From the NCBI GenBank assembly GCA_964502465.1, contig CAZCWX010000738.1:1-9043 (forward strand): DNA of 9,043 nt. Reading direction: 5' to 3'. The position numbers were made by a program, and so were the translations under genes. Positions 6,604 to 9,043 of the stretch are shown in pieces. Origin of the DNA: CAZCWX01 sp964502465. GTDB lineage: Bacteria; Desulfobacterota; Binatia; Bin18. Every line of letters begins with the position of its first letter. Position 1 is the stretch's first letter. The notes below the pieces were generated by a model. That model was not told the DNA's origin. It worked only from the letters and a program-made list of their open reading frames with translations, and made no database searches.

Positions 6604-7097
6604 TTTGGCAAAAGCGCTTCGTGCGGCTGCCTCTGTATTCCGCTATCGGCGAATCCCGCAGAGTGCTCAGCCGCCGCACCCTTATGGTCCATTAGGGGGA
6701 TCTCCGTCTCAGGCAGGAAAAAGAGCGTCCGATTTGGACAGTGCCCTTCGGCAGCGGTGTAGGGCGTTTGGTATTGCACCAGCACGAAACCGCTGCGGCC
6801 GAAGTTATGGACCAGCTTGCGCAGCCGCGTGCCGGCTTCGGCCAGGCACGGCTCTCCATACTCCAGCGTCACGCTGGGGCCTTGGCGGGTAGTGACGGGG
6901 ATCAGCTTGACGGGCGTCACCCACCGTGCGGACGGGAGCATGAGCGATTCGGCCTCTGCTTGCCTCTGCTCTACCGTGAGCAGGCAGGACAGCATGAGGG
7001 AGAGAAGGAGGAAGTGAGGATACTGCCGGAGCAGTTTCCCGGCCTCTTTCCGCTCAAGGATCCTTACTCCCCCTTTCTCACTGCGGGGCTTGGACAT
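6597..7097 (-). CDS. Hypothetical exported protein
   Basis: A 166-residue frame of unknown family. A basic N-terminal region (about 1-25) leads to a hydrophobic core FLLLSLMLSCLL (29-40) and a possible cleavage site after AEA near residue 49. The putative mature part begins with small strands (TPVKLIPVTT, VTLEYGEPC) and has two cysteines, Cys84 and Cys120, which could form a disulfide outside the cytoplasm. The C-terminal third is low in pattern. GGAGG at 7111-7115 lies 13 nt before the ATG at 7097, which is long; a shorter form from a later start is possible. The sequence before Cys38 does not fit a lipobox well. It is convergent with and overlaps the methyltransferase gene by 7 bp, so the two need not be related. 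It could be a family-specific orphan or not a gene. Confidence 0.5.
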   Translation of the reverse strand: MSKPRSEKGGVRILERKEAGKLLRQYPHFLLLSLMLSCLLTVEQRQAEAESLMLPSARWVTPVKLIPVTTRQGPSVTLEYGEPCLAEAGTRLRKLVHNFGRSGFVLVQYQTPYTAAEGHCPNRTLFFLPETEIPLMDHKGAAAEHSAGFADSGIQRQPHEALLPNH

Positions 7098-7141
7098 GTG
7101 AAAACTTTTTCCTCCACTGCTTCCTGGATTGCACGCGGCCT

Positions 7142-7163
7142 GCCCTGAGTGCAGTCGAAGGGC
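7142..7163. repeat. Short palindromic extragenic repeat (CCCTGAG...CGAAGGG type)
   Basis: GCCCT (7142-7146) and AGGGC (7159-7163) are complementary ends around GAGTGCAGTCGA. This closely resembles a 20-odd-bp element that I recall as scattered in many copies through genomes of uncultured environmental bacteria. Only one copy is in this window, so repetition is recalled knowledge rather than seen here. Confidence 0.55.
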
Positions 7164-7286
7164 TCTATCCAGGCTACGAATGGTCAGGGGTATTCTAGTG
7201 ATCGCCTCCGACGCTTGCTACAAGCCAAGATGCGCTGGCTTACAGCACTTTTCGTTTGGATGAGTAGACTCGTTGCCGCGACTTTT

Positions 7287-7325
7287 CCCCTCACCCTGTC
7301 CCTCTCCCGCAAGGGGAGAGGGAAC
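7287..7325. repeat. Dispersed hairpin repeat with CCCTCTCCC/GGGAGAGGG stem
   Basis: After the C-rich lead CCCCTCACCCTGT, CCCTCTCCC (7300-7308) pairs perfectly with GGGAGAGGG (7314-7322) around a 5-nt GCAAG loop. The lead plus stem is a familiar intergenic repeat in many proteobacterial and candidate-phylum genomes. It may act as a terminator-like hairpin, but no T run follows. Its position directly before an efflux gene remnant suggests involvement in rearrangement, which is inference. Confidence 0.65.
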
Positions 7326-7364
7326 CCAAGAATAACCTCTTCATACAAATGTAAACTGCTGTAG

Positions 7365-7433
7365 AATGAGACCTCGGTGATCGTGCAGCTTCTCGCCCTC
7401 TCCAAAGCGCTCGGCGGCGGCTGGGAAGTCTAG
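7365..7433 (+). pseudogene. 3' remnant of an RND efflux outer-membrane factor (NodT/OprM-like) gene
   Basis: The plus strand reads VIVQLLALSKALGGGWEV and then stops at TAG 7431-7433. The ending ALGGGWE is the hallmark C-terminus of NodT-family outer-membrane lipoproteins of RND efflux pumps (usual form: LYKALGGGWE). The frame is closed upstream by a TAG at 7362-7364, and a repeat element lies just before it, so about 95% of the gene is missing. There is no start codon or ribosome binding site of its own. The stop lies 22 bp from the end of the convergent crotonase gene. The match is short but distinctive; a chance match is possible. Confidence 0.6.
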
Positions 7434-7454
7434 GCGCCGAATTCCTGAGACTGT

Positions 7455-8234
7455 TTACCTCCCTGTCCACTTCGGCTCTCGCTTCTCTAAAAATGCCCGC
7501 AGCCCTTCCTTTTGATCTTCCGAGACAAAGCACGCTGTGGCCGCTTCGTTCTCTATCAAGATGGCGGATTCGAGATCAACGTCGCGATTACGCGCGAAGC
7601 ATTGCTTAATCTGCGAGACCGCAATCGGGCCACGGCTCGCGAGCTTTTGCACCAACTCGTCCACCGTACTCTGGAGCGCTTCGGGTTCAACGACGGTGTT
7701 GACCAAACCAATACGCTCAGCTTCTGCAGCATCAAGAATATCGCCGGTCATAGCGATCTCTTTTGCTTTTGCTTCACCGATCAAGCGTGGCAGAAGGTAG
7801 GTGGAGCCGTCGGTCATTGGTTGATTGATCCGCACTTCAGCCGAGCCGAGGCGCGCGGTTGTAGCGGCGAGGCGAAAGTCACAGACCAATACCAACTCGA
7901 ACCCTGCGCCGACGGCCACGCCGTTGATGGCGGCAATAGTTGGTTTCGGAAACGTACGGATGAAACTCCACACGGCGGTCAGCTCAGCGAGAAACGTACG
8001 AAAATGTTCCAGGGTGGCGTTATCCAGCACGCGAATGTCGGCGCCGGCGCAGAAGCCCCGGCCCGCACCGGTAATGACTAAGGCTCTCACATTGTTATCC
8101 GCCAGCGCATCTTCCGCCGCCGTGCGGAGACTACGAATCAGCGCTGGTGTAATCGCATTCAGCACCTGGGGCCGATTCAGGGTAATCCATGCTGCCTGGT
8201 TGCGTTTTTCATACAGTATGTCTGTGAGGTCCAT
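7455..8234 (-). CDS. Enoyl-CoA hydratase/isomerase (crotonase family)
   Basis: A full-length 259-residue crotonase. The start MDLTDILYEKRNQAAWITLNRP leads to NAIT (26-29), the oxyanion-hole loop GFCAGADI (60-67), a second loop INGVAVGAGFELVLVCDFR (103-121) and the C-terminal tail FLEKREPKW. Glu113 in GAGFELVL and Glu133 in SAEVRI are 20 residues apart, matching the two catalytic glutamates of rat enoyl-CoA hydratase (144 and 164), so true hydratase activity on 2-enoyl-CoA is plausible. The segment after it (MTDGSTYLLPR) departs from the usual GGTQRL pattern. The ATG at 8234 is chosen because AAAGGA lies 6 nt before it and homology begins there; the frame stays open to 8543 but the extra part does not look like protein. 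Cytosolic; it would act in fatty acid or aromatic acyl-CoA breakdown. Both neighbours on the plus strand are broken transporter genes, so this gene may have been inserted there. Confidence 0.92.
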   Translation of the reverse strand: MDLTDILYEKRNQAAWITLNRPQVLNAITPALIRSLRTAAEDALADNNVRALVITGAGRGFCAGADIRVLDNATLEHFRTFLAELTAVWSFIRTFPKPTIAAINGVAVGAGFELVLVCDFRLAATTARLGSAEVRINQPMTDGSTYLLPRLIGEAKAKEIAMTGDILDAAEAERIGLVNTVVEPEALQSTVDELVQKLASRGPIAVSQIKQCFARNRDVDLESAILIENEAATACFVSEDQKEGLRAFLEKREPKWTGR

Positions 8235-8240
8235 AGAAGA

Positions 8241-8246
8241 TCCTTT
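8241..8246 (-). promoter_or_regulatory. Ribosome binding site of the enoyl-CoA hydratase gene
   Basis: On the minus strand AAAGGA lies 6 nt before the ATG at 8234, setting the start there and excluding the longer open frame upstream. Confidence 0.65.
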
Positions 8247-8365
8247 GCTACAGTGGCAAGAGTCGTTCCGTTCCAGGTTCGTATCCGCACTCTTCGGAGC
8301 GAGCATGACATGTTGCACGGGCAATTTCCAGGTTGCTAGGGGTACATAACAGAATTCTGGTTTTC

Positions 8366-8494
8366 GGGGAGAAGTCTGCCATAGCGGGTGTGGTCTTGTT
8401 TGGTGAGACGCTGACGACCGCGCGTTTGCTTGGTATCCTGTGCGCCCTGGCGGCGATTTATTTGGTTTCTCGCGATAACATGCCAGGAGGATAA
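8366..8494 (+). pseudogene. 3' remnant of a DMT/EamA-like transporter gene
   Basis: From about 8366 to the TAA at 8492-8494 the plus strand reads GEKSAIAGVVLFGETLTTA, then RLLGILCALAAIYLVSRD and a short tail. This fits the end of EamA/drug-metabolite transporters: penultimate helix, the conserved LGE.LT loop and a last hydrophobic helix. The frame is closed by TGA at 8306-8308 and contains no ATG before 8480, so it cannot make a working transporter; the missing N-terminal part would lie where the minus-strand crotonase gene now is. The stop codon overlaps the ribosome binding site of the SnoaL-like gene 12 nt on, so the two were probably once an operon. An expressed mini-helix from a GTG or TTG start is possible but unlikely. 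Confidence 0.65.
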
Positions 8495-8498
8495 GGAA
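8493..8498 (+). promoter_or_regulatory. Ribosome binding site of the SnoaL-like gene
   Basis: AAGGAA lies 8 nt before the ATG at 8507 and overlaps the stop codon of the transporter remnant. A second purine run, AGGAGG at 8485-8490, is too distant for this start. Confidence 0.6.
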
Positions 8499-8506
8499 AC
8501 AGAGCC

Positions 8507-8899
8507 ATGTCGGATCTTGATGACTTACAAGCCGCTTTTGCACAAGCCGTTGCCACCTTTAACGCCGGTGATCTGGAGACCTGGGCCTCCTTCAATCATG
8601 ACCAAGTGATCTTCTTTTCCCCTGCTTCTCCCTTTGCCATCGATGGGAAAACCGGTGTTTTACAGGCGATGCAAACGCTCCTTGCCAATAGTGAGCACAT
8701 CGCATGGAAGATCATCAACCCACAGTTTCGCGTTATCGGGAGTACGGGTGTGACGTGGGGCCACTATTCATTTTCCGTGAAACCCCAGGATGGTCCGCTG
8801 CGCACCGAGTTCGCCCGCTTTCTGCTCGCCTGGGCGAAAGTGAACGGGAAATGGGTGATCGTTGCCGAACACAACTCACGCCTTCCGTCAGGGGCTTAA
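8507..8899 (+). CDS. SnoaL-like/NTF2-fold protein
   Basis: A 130-residue protein matching the small NTF2-like fold (SnoaL/DUF4440 type). The N-terminal helix region LQAAFAQAVATFNAGDLETW is followed by VIFFSP (34-39), IDGKTGVLQAMQTLL (45-59), strands WKIINPQFRVIG and TWGHYSF, and the typical final strand GKWVIVAEHNSRLP (114-127). Members are cyclases, isomerases, dehydratases or simple ligand-binding proteins in catabolic and polyketide pathways, and many have no assigned activity. The pocket residues here do not single out one. No signal peptide, so cytosolic. The start has AAGGAA 8 nt upstream. It probably once followed a transporter gene in an operon, and a further gene begins 93 bp downstream on the same strand. 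Confidence 0.85.
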   Translation: MSDLDDLQAAFAQAVATFNAGDLETWASFNHDQVIFFSPASPFAIDGKTGVLQAMQTLLANSEHIAWKIINPQFRVIGSTGVTWGHYSFSVKPQDGPLRTEFARFLLAWAKVNGKWVIVAEHNSRLPSGA

Positions 8900-8978
8900 G
8901 AAGCTGTTGGAAAATTCCCCTGAGCAGGACCTGGAGCTTGCCACACCTCCCTCAGGAGTGGTAGGACGTGGCACAAAG

Positions 8979-8983
8979 GGAGG
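8979..8983 (+). promoter_or_regulatory. Ribosome binding site of the gene entering at the right edge
   Basis: GGAGG lies 9 nt before the ATG at 8993, which supports a real start so close to the window end. Confidence 0.6.
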
Positions 8984-8992
8984 GCTGAATCC

Positions 8993-9043
8993 ATGAACGA
9001 TTACAGTGAGTACGAGTATCTAAAGATCGAGGTCGCCGAGCGT
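8993..9043 (+). CDS. Start of a gene cut by the window end, possibly a second enoyl-CoA hydratase
   Basis: Only 17 codons are visible, MNDYSEYEYLKIEVAER, after a good GGAGG site. The pattern of an aromatic residue followed by a strand LKIEVAER is typical of crotonase N-termini, which continue as VATITLNRP. With so little sequence the assignment is a guess guided by the neighbouring crotonase gene; the presence of a gene here is more certain than its product. It would be co-transcribed with the SnoaL-like gene 93 bp upstream. Confidence 0.5.
   Translation, partial: MNDYSEYEYLKIEVAER

Larger units (their letters stand above)
7098..7454. other. Gene-free stretch with two repeat elements and an efflux gene remnant
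   Basis: No intact gene is seen in these 357 bases. They contain a palindromic CCCTGAG...CGAAGGG element (7142-7163), a C-rich/G-rich hairpin repeat (7300-7322 with C-rich flank from 7287) and the last codons of an outer-membrane efflux protein gene (7365-7433). The mix looks like a scar of past insertion and deletion between the exported protein gene and the crotonase gene. Confidence 0.6.

Noticed and set aside
6741..7148. Plus-strand 135-codon frame opposite the exported protein
   Set aside because: Only one strand can be the gene; the minus frame has a leader-like N-terminus and ends neatly at the methyltransferase gene.
8271..8334. TTCCAGGTT repeated at 8271 and 8326
   Set aside because: Two 9-base copies 55 bp apart can arise by chance and have no symmetry or context that suggests function.
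8235..8543. N-terminal extension of the enoyl-CoA hydratase by about 100 residues
   Set aside because: Crotonase homology and the AAAGGA site both begin at 8234; the extension lies over the transporter remnant and SnoaL start and does not look like protein.
8918..8956. CCTGAG/CTCAGG inverted repeat after the SnoaL-like gene
   Set aside because: Only 6 bp with a 27-nt loop and no T tract; too weak to call a terminator.
1..9043. CRISPR array, tRNA/rRNA genes, integrase, transposase or phage genes
   Set aside because: No regularly spaced repeats, no cloverleaf or rRNA signature, and no recombinase-like protein in any frame.

Overview
The window reads like a chromosomal accessory stretch of an environmental bacterium with fairly high GC. 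The gene types are FAD and luciferase-like monooxygenases, an ACMSD-like amidohydrolase, crotonases, a large STAND-type ATPase with a C-terminal helix-turn-helix, and an exported O-methyltransferase. Two extragenic repeat types (a CCCTGAG...CGAAGGG element and a CCCTCTCCC/GGGAGAGGG hairpin) are of kinds I associate with uncultured soil and sediment lineages such as Binatia/Deltaproteobacteria-like, Tectomicrobia or Chloroflexota. The lineage is inference only; no rRNA or tRNA marker is present.

Layout. Positions 1-1766 (+) hold the 3' part of a STAND ATPase gene whose P-loop lies outside the window. After a spacer with several short inverted repeats, an FAD-dependent monooxygenase-like gene runs from 1925 to 3313 (+). 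It converges on an amidohydrolase gene (3474-4439, -), with a hairpin between them. The amidohydrolase is divergent from a luciferase-like monooxygenase gene (4656-5693, +). Their shared 216-bp region holds a plausible leftward promoter with a palindrome in its spacer and a perfect 8+8 inverted repeat in front of the rightward gene. An O-methyltransferase with a signal peptide follows (5893-6603, +), overlapping tail-to-tail with a small putative exported protein gene (6597-7097, -).

Positions 7098-7454 hold no intact gene. They contain two repeat elements and a short 3' remnant of an RND-type outer-membrane efflux gene ending at 7433. A complete enoyl-CoA hydratase gene (7455-8234, -) follows. 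On its other side is a second remnant, the last about 40 codons of a DMT/EamA-like transporter gene (to 8494, +), whose stop codon overlaps the ribosome binding site of a SnoaL-like gene (8507-8899, +). The window ends in the first 17 codons of a gene (8993 on) that may be another crotonase.

How the genes might work together. Two different flavin oxygenases, an amidohydrolase/decarboxylase, an O-methyltransferase and crotonases would suit degradation or tailoring of an aromatic or polyketide-like compound. Strand switches and gene remnants mean this is not one operon, so a shared pathway is a hypothesis. I did not find a clearly new defence or mobile system. The most useful unexpected signals are the two transporter remnants flanking the crotonase gene, the signal peptide and altered metal-site residue of the O-methyltransferase, and the structured divergent promoter region.
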